Shown: in pieces, positions 43,831 to 54,556 of the stretch
How the letters are laid out: each line of letters starts with the position of its first letter
Position numbering within the stretch: position 1 is the first letter of the stretch
The notes under the pieces: model-generated
Seen by the model: only the letters and a program-made list of their open reading frames with translations
The model's database searches: none
What the model was told of the DNA's origin: nothing
Source of the DNA: an uncultured delta proteobacterium
GTDB lineage: Bacteria > Desulfobacterota > Desulfovibrionia > Desulfovibrionales > Desulfovibrionaceae
Direction: 5' to 3'
Assembly (NCBI GenBank): GCA_903835685.1
Contig: CAILNX010000047.1
Span: 1-64,000, forward strand
DNA: 64,000 nucleotides
Program-made: the position numbers and the translations under genes

Positions 43831-45260
43831 GCAAGGTTCTGATCGTTGATGACGATGTGGAAGTCTGCGCCACCATGTGCCGCATCATGGAGCGCATGGG
43901 CCACGAATGCGCCCTGGCCCACACCCTGGAGCGGGGCCTGGCCCATCTCAAGGCCGGGGACTTCGACCTGGTTCTCCTGGACGTACGCCTGCCCGACGGC
44001 AACGGCCTGGACGCCCTGCCGGAAATGAAGAGCCTGCCCGCCTCCCCGGAAATCATCATCCTCACTGGCGAGGGCGGACCCGACGGCGCGGAGCTGGCCA
44101 TCCAGCGCGGGGTCTGGGACTATCTGGTCAAGCCCTCGCCCATCAAGCAGACCATGCTCAGCGTGGAGCGGGCCTTGAAATACCGGGAGGACAAGCGCTG
44201 CGACCGGGGTCCGGTGGCCCTGTCCCTGGAGAACGTGGTGGGCCGCGACCCCAAGATGAAACCCATCTTCGACCAGGTGGCCCAGGCCGCCGGGGCCCCG
44301 GCCAACGTGCTCATCACCGGCGAGACCGGCACGGGCAAGGAGCTTTTCGCCCGCACCATCCACTCAAACAGCCCCCGGGCGGACAAGCCCTTCATCGTGG
44401 TGGACTGCGCCTCGCTCCCGGAAACCCTGGTGGAGAGCATCCTCTTCGGCCACCGCAAAGGGGCCTTCACCGGCGCGGACAGCGATCGGCCCGGCCTGGT
44501 CAAGCTGGCCAACAGCGGGACCCTGTTCTTGGACGAGGTGGGCGAACTGCCCCTGCCCATGCAACGCACCTTTTTGCGCGTGCTCCAGGAGAAGACCTTC
44601 CGGCCCGTGGGCGCGAGCCAGGAGGTCCAGAGCGATTTCAGGCTCATCGCAGCCACCAACCGCAACCTGGACACCCTGGCCGGGCGCGGCGAATTCCGCC
44701 AGGACCTGCTCTTTCGCCTGAAGACCATTACCGTGGAACTGCCGCCCCTGCGCGAACGCCCCCAAGACATCAAGCCCCTAGCCCTGTTCCACGTTCACCG
44801 CCTGTGCGAGGAGTACGGACTGCCGCCCAAGGGCTTCGAGGCCGACTTCTTCGAGGTCCTGGCCGATTACGACTGGCCAGGGAACGTGCGCGAGCTGTTC
44901 AACATCCTGGAACGGGCCTTTGTGGCCTCGGGTCGGGAAAAGACCCTGTACGCCATGCACCTCCCCCAGGACGTGCGCATCAAGGTCACCAAGGCCAACC
45001 TGGAAAAGGGCCGCCAGAACGCGGCCAAGCCCCCGGTCCCGACCCTGTCCTTCCCCCTGGTCCAGGCCGAGTCCACGCCTGCGGACAGCCTGGGCTCGCT
45101 CAAGGCCTCCAAGGAACGCGTGGAACGGGAGTACCTGGCCCTCCTGGTCCGGGAAACCCAGGGGAACGTCGTGAAAATGATGGAGATTTCCGAACTGTCC
45201 CGCTCCCATCTGTACGCCCTGCTGAAAAAATACGAACTCTCGGCCGAAGACCAGGCCTGA
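43827..45260 (+). CDS. NtrC-family sigma54-dependent response regulator
   Basis: A 477-residue activator. The receiver has Asp52 (LLDVRLPDGNG). The AAA+ domain carries Walker A GETGTGKE (165-172), the sigma54-contacting loop GAFTGA (212-217), Walker B GTLFLDEVGELP, and the sensor region RELFNILERA. A Fis-type helix-turn-helix is near the end (GNVVKMMEISELSRSHLYALLKKY). Its start overlaps the kinase stop by four bases (ATGA). The lactate-oxidation genes that follow have sigma54 promoters and a shared palindrome, so they are its expected targets. In D. vulgaris the organic-acid oxidation genes are likewise preceded by a sigma54 regulator. Confidence 0.92.
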   Translation: MSKVLIVDDDVEVCATMCRIMERMGHECALAHTLERGLAHLKAGDFDLVLLDVRLPDGNGLDALPEMKSLPASPEIIILTGEGGPDGAELAIQRGVWDYLVKPSPIKQTMLSVERALKYREDKRCDRGPVALSLENVVGRDPKMKPIFDQVAQAAGAPANVLITGETGTGKELFARTIHSNSPRADKPFIVVDCASLPETLVESILFGHRKGAFTGADSDRPGLVKLANSGTLFLDEVGELPLPMQRTFLRVLQEKTFRPVGASQEVQSDFRLIAATNRNLDTLAGRGEFRQDLLFRLKTITVELPPLRERPQDIKPLALFHVHRLCEEYGLPPKGFEADFFEVLADYDWPGNVRELFNILERAFVASGREKTLYAMHLPQDVRIKVTKANLEKGRQNAAKPPVPTLSFPLVQAESTPADSLGSLKASKERVEREYLALLVRETQGNVVKMMEISELSRSHLYALLKKYELSAEDQA

Positions 45261-45271
45261 CCCGCTCCCCC

Positions 45272-45287
45272 GTCCGATATTTCGGAC
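45272..45287. promoter_or_regulatory. candidate activator site A (palindrome)
   Basis: GTCCGATATTTCGGAC is a 6-4-6 inverted repeat with perfect arms. It lies about 229 bases upstream of the GG of the glcD sigma54 promoter. Confidence 0.6.
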
Positions 45288-45405
45288 TGTCTCTGGATCC
45301 GCCAACACGTTCTCTTTGCAGGACTTTTACCTCAGGCAGGCCGCACCGTCAGGCCAACACACTTGAATCCCAGTCTTTTTGAATGAAGGGCTCGGCCCGG
45401 GTCCT

Positions 45406-45421
45406 GTCCAGAATATCAGAC
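45406..45421. promoter_or_regulatory. candidate activator site B (palindrome)
   Basis: GTCCAGAATATCAGAC: imperfect form of GTCC-N8-GGAC. On the reverse strand it matches site A at 13 of 16 positions. Its centre is about 95 bases upstream of the -24 GG of the glcD promoter. Confidence 0.55.
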
Positions 45422-45506
45422 AAAAAGGCGGGGTTCCGCAGGGAAAACGTTCGGTGTTTCCGCCGATCCCACTGGAATACTGCATTTTTTATCATTATTA
45501 CTTTCC

Positions 45507-45522
45507 TGGCACGACCCTTGCC
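45507..45522 (+). promoter_or_regulatory. sigma54 promoter of the glcD-glcF-lctP operon
   Basis: TGGCACG (45507-45513), four bases, TTGCC (45518-45522): a perfect match to the sigma54 consensus with correct -24/-12 spacing. Transcription is expected to start near 45533, about 70 bases before glcD. Confidence 0.9.
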
Positions 45523-45604
45523 TATGGAGGGCAACCGCTCACGCGCCCGGCCCCGGGTTTGGTGTGCGCCACATCCATCAACGAGGAACGCAGGAGACCC
45601 GCCT

Positions 45605-46987
45605 ATGATCAGCGATGCGCTCGTCAAGGAATTTCAAATCCTGGTCGGCAAGGACAATGTCCTGGAAAGTGAAGTCGACAAATACGCCTATTCCTATGAT
45701 TCCGCCGTGCTTGACCCCGTGGCCCCTGGCCTGGTGGTCCGCCCCACCACCAGCGAGGCCTTGGGCCGCGTGGTCAAGCTGTGCAACGACAACGCCCTGC
45801 CGCTGACCGTGCGCGGGGCCGGAACCAATTTGAGCGGGGGAACCATCCCGCGCAAGGGCGGGGTGGTGGTGCTCACCAACGCCTTGAGCCAGATACTGGA
45901 GATCAACGAGGCGGACATGTACGCCATTGTCCAGCCCGGGGTGATCACCGCCAAGTTCGCGGCCGCCGTGGCCGCCAAGGGCCTGTTCTATCCCCCGGAC
46001 CCGGGCAGCCAGGCCGTGTCCACCCTGGGCGGCAACGTGGCCGAGAACGCCGGAGGCCTGCGGGGCTTAAAATACGGCGTGACCAAGGACTACGTCATGG
46101 GCGTGGAGTTCTTTGACGTGGACGGCAACCTGGTCAAGTCCGGGTCGCGCACGGTCAAGTGCGTCACGGGCCTGAACCTGGCCCAGCTCATGGTCGGCTC
46201 CGAGGGCACCCTGGGGGTGTTCAACTCCATCATCTTGAAGCTCGTACCCCCGCCAGTGGCCCAGAAGGCCATGATGGCCATCTTCGACGACGTGAACAAG
46301 GCCTCGGAGACCGTGGCCGCCATCATCGCCAACAAGATCGTGCCCGCCACCCTGGAGTTCATGGACAACTTCACCATCCGTACGGTGGAGGACTTCAGCA
46401 AGGCCGGACTCCCGGTGGAGGCCAAGGCCCTTCTGCTCATCGAGGTGGACGGTCACCCGGTTCAGGTGGAGGAGGACGCGGCCAAGGTGGAGGCCCTGTG
46501 CAAGGAGCACGGCGCCCAGAGAATCCAGGTGGCCAAGAGCGCCGAAGAGCGCAACAAGGTATGGGAAGCCCGCCGGGCGGCCCTCTCGGCCCTGGCCCGG
46601 GTCAGCCCGACCACGGTGCTCGAGGACGCCACCGTGCCCCGCAGCAAGATTCCGGCCATGATCTCGGCCCTGGAGGCCATCGCCAAGAAGTACCAACTGA
46701 CCATCGGAACCTTCGGGCATGCGGGCGACGGCAACCTGCACCCCACCATCCTGACCGACCGCCGCAACCTGGAGGAATGGCACCGGGTGGAGGCGGCCGT
46801 GGACGAGATCTTCGACGTGGCCCTGTCCCTGGGCGGCACCCTCTCGGGCGAGCACGGCATCGGCATGGCCAAGTCCCGCTACATGGAAAAGGAATGCGGT
46901 ACCGGGACCATCCTCTTCTCGCGCAAGCTGAAGAAGGCCCTGGACCCCAAGTCCATTCTGAACCCCGGCAAGATTCTAGGAGACTAG
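45605..46987 (+). CDS. glcD: FAD-binding D-lactate/glycolate dehydrogenase subunit, GlcD-like
   Basis: A 460-residue FAD-linked oxidase of the VAO/GlcD family. The FAD-binding PP-loop region reads VVRPTTSEALGRVVKLC and TVRGAGTNLSGG; YPPDPGSQAVSTLGGNVAENAGG is also characteristic, and the C-terminal cap ends with GTLSGEHGIGMAKSRYM. It oxidises D-lactate (or glycolate) to the oxoacid. It pairs with the Fe-S protein encoded next, which takes its electrons. The ATG at 45605 has AGGAGA upstream. As I recall, D. vulgaris DVU3027 is the equivalent. Confidence 0.9.
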   Translation: MISDALVKEFQILVGKDNVLESEVDKYAYSYDSAVLDPVAPGLVVRPTTSEALGRVVKLCNDNALPLTVRGAGTNLSGGTIPRKGGVVVLTNALSQILEINEADMYAIVQPGVITAKFAAAVAAKGLFYPPDPGSQAVSTLGGNVAENAGGLRGLKYGVTKDYVMGVEFFDVDGNLVKSGSRTVKCVTGLNLAQLMVGSEGTLGVFNSIILKLVPPPVAQKAMMAIFDDVNKASETVAAIIANKIVPATLEFMDNFTIRTVEDFSKAGLPVEAKALLLIEVDGHPVQVEEDAAKVEALCKEHGAQRIQVAKSAEERNKVWEARRAALSALARVSPTTVLEDATVPRSKIPAMISALEAIAKKYQLTIGTFGHAGDGNLHPTILTDRRNLEEWHRVEAAVDEIFDVALSLGGTLSGEHGIGMAKSRYMEKECGTGTILFSRKLKKALDPKSILNPGKILGD

Positions 46988-46988
46988 C

Positions 46989-48293
46989 ATGGCCGATCCC
47001 AAAGAACTTCTGCGGCTCATGCGCGAGCTGGACGACCAGCTCGTGAGCTGCATGCGGTGCGGCATGTGCCAGGCGGTCTGCCCGGTCTATGCCGAGACCG
47101 GCCGGGAGACCGACGTGGCCCGGGGCAAGATCGCCCTTTTGGAAGGCCTGGCCCGGGACATGGTCAAGGACGCGGCGGGGGTCAAGAACCGCCTGGACAA
47201 ATGCCTGCTCTGCGGCTCCTGCGCGGCCAACTGCCCCAGTGGGGTCAAGGTCCTGGACATCTTCCTCAAGGCCCGGACCATCCTGGCCGGATACCTGGGC
47301 CTGTCCCCGGTGAAGAAGGCCATCTTCCAGGGCATGCTGGCCCATCCCCGGCTTTTCAACTCCATCCTGGGCCTGGCCGCCAAATTCCAGGGCATTTTCA
47401 CCAAGCCGGTGAACGAGATGCTCGGCTCCTCCTGCTCCCGGGTCCTGTCCGGGGCCATCGGGAACCGGCACTTCGCCACCCTGGCGGACAAGCCCCTGCG
47501 CACCCTGGTGGGCGCACTGAACACCCCGGCGGGCAAGAGCGGCCTCAAGGTGGCCTTTTACCCGGGCTGCCTGGCGGACAAGATATTCCCCCGGGTGGGC
47601 CTGGCCGTGATCAAGGTCTTAAACCACCACGGCGTGGGCATCTATCTGCCGGAAGTCCAGGCCTGCTGCGGCATCCCGGCCCTGGCCTCGGGCGACATGC
47701 AGACCTTCGAGGACCTGGTGGCGGCCAACGTGGCCTTTTACGGGGGCGCGGACTACGACGTGCTGGTCACGCCCTGCGCCACCTGCACCTCCACCATCAA
47801 GAAGGTCTGGCCGACCATGTCCACCGGCCTGGCCCCGGCCACCCGGGAAAAGGCCCTGGCCATGGCGGAAAAGGCCATGGACATCAACGCCTTTCTGGTG
47901 GATAAGCTGGGCGTGGCCCCGGTGGCCCCGTCCCAGGAAAGGGCCAAGGGCGCGCTGAAGATCACCTACCACGACCCCTGCCACCTGAAGAAGTCCCTGG
48001 GCGTGTCCACCCAGCCCCGCACGGTCCTGTCCCAGAACCCGGACTACACCCTGGTGGAGATGGCCGGTTGCGACTCCTGCTGCGGATGCGGCGGCAGTTT
48101 CAACCTCCAGCATTACGAGATGTCCAAGCATATCGGCATGGTCAAGAGGGATAACATCGCGGCCACGGGCGCTTCCGTGGTGGCCACGGGCTGCCCGGCC
48201 TGCATGCTCCAGATCACGGACATGCTCTCCCAGGCAGGAGACGACATCCGGGTCAAGCACCCGGTTGAACTCTACGCCGAGGCCTTGCCATAA
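46989..48293 (+). CDS. glcF: Fe-S electron-transfer subunit of lactate dehydrogenase, GlcF-like
   Basis: A 434-residue protein with two [4Fe-4S] motifs (Cys21/24/27/31 and Cys72/75/78/82) followed by two CCG domains (CCGIPALASGDM; CCGCGGSFNLQHYE). This is the GlcF/heterodisulfide-reductase-like arrangement. It accepts electrons from the GlcD flavin and passes them toward the membrane quinone pool or other carriers. It starts one base after the glcD stop. A GCCGGAA/TTCCGGC hairpin lies in the gap before lctP (48298-48313). Confidence 0.9.
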   Translation: MADPKELLRLMRELDDQLVSCMRCGMCQAVCPVYAETGRETDVARGKIALLEGLARDMVKDAAGVKNRLDKCLLCGSCAANCPSGVKVLDIFLKARTILAGYLGLSPVKKAIFQGMLAHPRLFNSILGLAAKFQGIFTKPVNEMLGSSCSRVLSGAIGNRHFATLADKPLRTLVGALNTPAGKSGLKVAFYPGCLADKIFPRVGLAVIKVLNHHGVGIYLPEVQACCGIPALASGDMQTFEDLVAANVAFYGGADYDVLVTPCATCTSTIKKVWPTMSTGLAPATREKALAMAEKAMDINAFLVDKLGVAPVAPSQERAKGALKITYHDPCHLKKSLGVSTQPRTVLSQNPDYTLVEMAGCDSCCGCGGSFNLQHYEMSKHIGMVKRDNIAATGASVVATGCPACMLQITDMLSQAGDDIRVKHPVELYAEALP

Positions 48294-48361
48294 CAAAGCC
48301 GGAACTTTCCGGCGGACTTGAAAAAAATACCCCGACAACCCAAAACCCCAAGGAGGAAAAG

Positions 48362-49999
48362 ATGGCCTGGGAACAAGTGTACAAACCCCTATCGGACAGT
48401 TACTTCGTGTCCGCGCTCGTGGCGGGCGTGCCGCTGTATATCCTGTTCTACATGTTGGCGGTGAAACGCGCGGCCGGACACAAGGCCGCCGCCCTGGCCA
48501 CCGGGGCCGCCGTGCTCCTGGCCATCCTGGCCTGGGGCATGCCCACCGGCCTGGCGGTGAACGCCACGATCTACGGCGCGGCCTTCGGCCTCTTCCCCAT
48601 TGTCTGGATCGTCATCACGGCCATCTGGATCTACAACATGACCGTTGAGTCCGGGGAGTTCGAGATCATCAAGAACTCGCTGGCGGCCATCACCGATGAC
48701 CGGCGGCTCCAGGCCATCTTCATCGCCTTTGCCTTCGGCTCCTTCATCGAGGGCACGGCCGGATTCGGCACCCCGGTGGCCATCACCGCAGCCATGCTGG
48801 TGGGCCTGGGCTTCAACCCGCTCTACGCCGCAGGCATCTGCCTCATCGCCAATACCGCGCCCGTGGCCTTCGGGGCCATCGGCATTCCCATTGTGGTCGC
48901 GGCCAACGTCACCGGCCTGGACATGATGAAGATCAGCCAGATCTGCGGCCGCCAGTTGCCGCTTCTGTCCGTCATCGTGCCCCTGTGGCTGTCCGTGACC
49001 ATGAGCGGCTGGAAGCGCTCCATGGAGATCCTTCCGGCCATCATCGTGGCCGGCGTGTGCTTCGCCTCCACCCAGTTCATTTTCTCCAACTTTCACGGCC
49101 CCTACCTGCCGGACATCATGTCCTCCATCGTGACCATCATCGGCCTGGGCGGCTTCCTCAAGGTCTGGCACCCCAAGAACATCTGGAAGTTCCCGGACGA
49201 GGCCGCCTTCAACGGCGAACGGACCAAGTCCAGCTACAACGCGGGCCAGATCGTCCGGGCCTGGATGCCTTACATCATCCTGGCCTTCATGGTGCTCCTG
49301 TGGGGCCTGGACCCAGTCAAGAAGTTCCTGGACTCCATCCTGCTCATCAAGATCGAATGGCCCGGCCTGCACAATGTGGTCTCCAAGATGGCCCCGGTCG
49401 TGGCCAAGCCCACCCCCTACGCGGCCGGCTACAACCTGAACCTGCTCTCGGCCGCGGGCACCGCCCTGCTGTTCTCGGGCATCCTGTCCGTGTTCATCAT
49501 GCCGGGCTACAGTTTCGGCAAGGCCACCGCCTGCTTCACCCGTACGGTCTACCAGCTCCGCTACCCCATCCTGACCATCTCCATGATTCTGGGCTTGGCC
49601 TACATCATGAACTTCTCGGGCATGAGCTCGAGCATGGGTCTGGCCTTCACGGCCACCGGGGCCTTCTTCCCCTTCTTCGCCCCGATCCTCGGCTGGCTTG
49701 GCGTGTTCCTGACCGGTTCGGACACCTCCTCCAACGCCCTGTTCGGCTCCTTGCAGAAGACCACGGCCCAGCAAATCGGGGTCAGCCCGGAACTCTGCGT
49801 GGCAGCCAACTCGTCGGGCGGCGTCACCGGCAAGATGATCTCCCCCCAGTCCATCTCCGTGGCCACCGCAGCCTCGAACATGGTGGGCCAGGAAGGCGAC
49901 ATCTTCCGCTTCACCTTGAAGCACTCCATCGCCATGGTCCTGGTCATCAGTTGCCTGACCCTGGCCCAGGCCTACACCCTGAAGTGGATGCTGCCGTAA
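48362..49999 (+). CDS. lctP: L-lactate permease
   Basis: A 545-residue transporter of the LctP/LldP family with about 12-14 membrane segments. The motif FGSFIEGTAGFGTPVAITAAM and the C-terminal GVFLTGSDTSSNALFGSLQK and ANSSGGVTGKMISPQSISVA are diagnostic. It imports lactate with protons or cations. Ribosome-binding site AAGGAGG is well placed. It is third in the sigma54-dependent operon and is followed by a strong terminator. Confidence 0.93.
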   Translation: MAWEQVYKPLSDSYFVSALVAGVPLYILFYMLAVKRAAGHKAAALATGAAVLLAILAWGMPTGLAVNATIYGAAFGLFPIVWIVITAIWIYNMTVESGEFEIIKNSLAAITDDRRLQAIFIAFAFGSFIEGTAGFGTPVAITAAMLVGLGFNPLYAAGICLIANTAPVAFGAIGIPIVVAANVTGLDMMKISQICGRQLPLLSVIVPLWLSVTMSGWKRSMEILPAIIVAGVCFASTQFIFSNFHGPYLPDIMSSIVTIIGLGGFLKVWHPKNIWKFPDEAAFNGERTKSSYNAGQIVRAWMPYIILAFMVLLWGLDPVKKFLDSILLIKIEWPGLHNVVSKMAPVVAKPTPYAAGYNLNLLSAAGTALLFSGILSVFIMPGYSFGKATACFTRTVYQLRYPILTISMILGLAYIMNFSGMSSSMGLAFTATGAFFPFFAPILGWLGVFLTGSDTSSNALFGSLQKTTAQQIGVSPELCVAANSSGGVTGKMISPQSISVATAASNMVGQEGDIFRFTLKHSIAMVLVISCLTLAQAYTLKWMLP

Positions 50000-50023
50000 A
50001 CGCGGCCTGATCCCTCCCCCCCT

Positions 50024-50060
50024 GGGCCGGACTCCGTCAAGGGGTCCGGCCCTTCCTTTT
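50024..50060 (+). terminator. rho-independent terminator after lctP
   Basis: GGGCCGGAC (50024-50032) pairs with GTCCGGCCC (50044-50052), followed by TTCCTTTT. It splits the lactate locus into two transcription units. Confidence 0.88.
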
Positions 50061-50104
50061 GCCCCTGGCGACCCTGGGACCTACCCCACTTTCCGCCCCA
50101 CTGT

Positions 50105-50120
50105 TGTGGCATACGCCACA
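50105..50120. promoter_or_regulatory. perfect palindrome upstream of the internal sigma54 promoter
   Basis: TGTGGC-ATAC-GCCACA, perfect six-base arms. Its centre lies about 121 bases before the GG of the sigma54 promoter at 50233, the usual distance for an enhancer-type activator site. It is unlike the GTCC-N8-GGAC sites, so a different activator is possible. A second palindrome, TGATACGTATCA, lies at 50171-50182. Confidence 0.45.
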
Positions 50121-50230
50121 CATTTTCCGCCCCCTCAACACGCCATCCTTTGATCCAGAGACACGTGATCTGATACGTATCATACCGAAATAACAGTTTA
50201 TCTCCATAATACCCCCAAACCTTCCAGGTC

Positions 50231-50246
50231 TTGGCACAAACCTTGC
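50231..50246 (+). promoter_or_regulatory. internal sigma54 promoter in the lctP-por gap
   Basis: TTGGCAC (50231-50237), five bases, TTGC (50243-50246): consensus with correct spacing (GG 50233-50234, GC 50245-50246). Predicted start near 50258. Downstream lie a short ORF and, 500 bases on, por. Confidence 0.75.
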
Positions 50247-50379
50247 CTTCTTTGACTTGTCCGCCCTGGGTCGCCGGGCCAGTGCGACCGCTCCCCAACC
50301 GATGCCGATGAGAACCCGGGGGCTTGGTCCAGGCATGAATGCTCCGCTTCCCACGGAACCCCTCGGAGGAGGGAGGTCC

Positions 50380-50556
50380 ATGAGCACATCCATTGGATGC
50401 CGAATTCTTCCACTTCAAGATTTTAGAGAAAATGAATACGCATGTGACGGCAGGGCCTGTCCGATTTTTCGGAAAATGACTCTGTTGTCCATAAAACCGG
50501 ACGGAGGAGCAGCGAGGAGGAGAAAGGACAAATCCATACCTTTATATTTAATTTAA
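50380..50556 (+). CDS. possible small protein downstream of a sigma54 promoter
   Basis: A 58-codon frame starting ATG directly after GGAGGAGGGAGGTCC, among the strongest ribosome-binding sequences in the window. The product begins MSTSIGCRILPLQDFRENEY, has three cysteines and a basic C-terminal part (ARRRKDKS). It follows the sigma54 promoter at 50231 by about 120 bases. Against it: two GTCC-N8 palindromes fall inside the frame, and no homologue is recognised. The transcript could instead be a small RNA or a long por leader. Confidence 0.3.
   Translation: MSTSIGCRILPLQDFRENEYACDGRACPIFRKMTLLSIKPDGGAARRRKDKSIPLYLI
50459..50474. promoter_or_regulatory. candidate activator site C
   Basis: GTCCGATTTTTCGGAA matches site A (45272) at 14 of 16 positions. 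Centre about 213 bases upstream of the por -24 element. Confidence 0.55.
50487..50502. promoter_or_regulatory. candidate activator site D
   Basis: GTCCATAAAACCGGAC keeps the outer GTCC-N8-GGAC arms; the centre diverges. About 185 bases upstream of the por -24 element. Confidence 0.45.
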
Positions 50557-50579
50557 GTGTGTTACGCTTGAGCCCCTCT

Positions 50580-50595
50580 GTCCTTTTCATCGGAC
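50580..50595. promoter_or_regulatory. candidate activator site E
   Basis: GTCCTTTTCATCGGAC keeps the GTCC-N8-GGAC arms. Its centre lies about 92 bases before the por -24 GG, nearly the same as site B before the glcD promoter (95). Confidence 0.5.
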
Positions 50596-50677
50596 GCCTG
50601 AAGATCTCCTGCTTGAGAGATCCAGAACCACGCCTGCAACCACTGGACAAATTTATTCTTTTACCATTGCTGAAAAA

Positions 50678-50692
50678 TGGCATACAAGTTGC
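50678..50692 (+). promoter_or_regulatory. sigma54 promoter of the por operon
   Basis: TGGCAT (50678-50683), five bases, TTGC (50689-50692) with exact -24/-12 spacing. Predicted start near 50704, 60 bases before por. Confidence 0.8.
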
Positions 50693-50700
50693 GAAGGTGA

Positions 50701-54441
<3,741 letters not shown>

Positions 54442-54485
54442 ACCAAGGCCCCTGGCCGACACCTGTCGGCTGATTGCAAACCATT

Positions 54486-54520
54486 CGCGGCCGCCGGCCC
54501 AAAAACCGGCGGCCGCGTTT
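54486..54520 (+). terminator. strong hairpin between por and pta (partial terminator or processing site)
   Basis: A 12-bp perfect stem CGCGGCCGCCGG/CCGGCGGCCGCG (54486-54497 with 54506-54517) with loop CCCAAAAA, then only three T residues before an A-run. The stem is strong but the T-tract is short, so it may attenuate or protect mRNA rather than stop transcription fully. Confidence 0.6.
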
Positions 54521-54556
54521 AAAAAAACCCGAAACGCCTGACCAAGGAGCGCATAC

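Larger units (their letters stand above)
45261..45604. other. 344-base regulatory gap before the glcD operon
   Basis: This gap holds two palindromic candidate activator sites (45272-45287 and 45406-45421), an AT-rich tract (about 45479-45505) that could permit bending, and a perfect sigma54 promoter (45507-45522). No gene is supported: an in-frame extension of glcD upstream crosses the promoter and lacks a ribosome-binding site. Confidence 0.8.

Noticed and set aside
48298-48313. GCCGGAA/TTCCGGC hairpin between glcF and lctP as a terminator
   Set aside because: Followed by an A-run rather than T residues on the coding strand; more likely an intercistronic stabilising structure.
49972-50418. 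148-codon minus-strand frame in the lctP-por gap
   Set aside because: It spans the terminator and two palindromes, has no ribosome-binding site and no recognisable motif.
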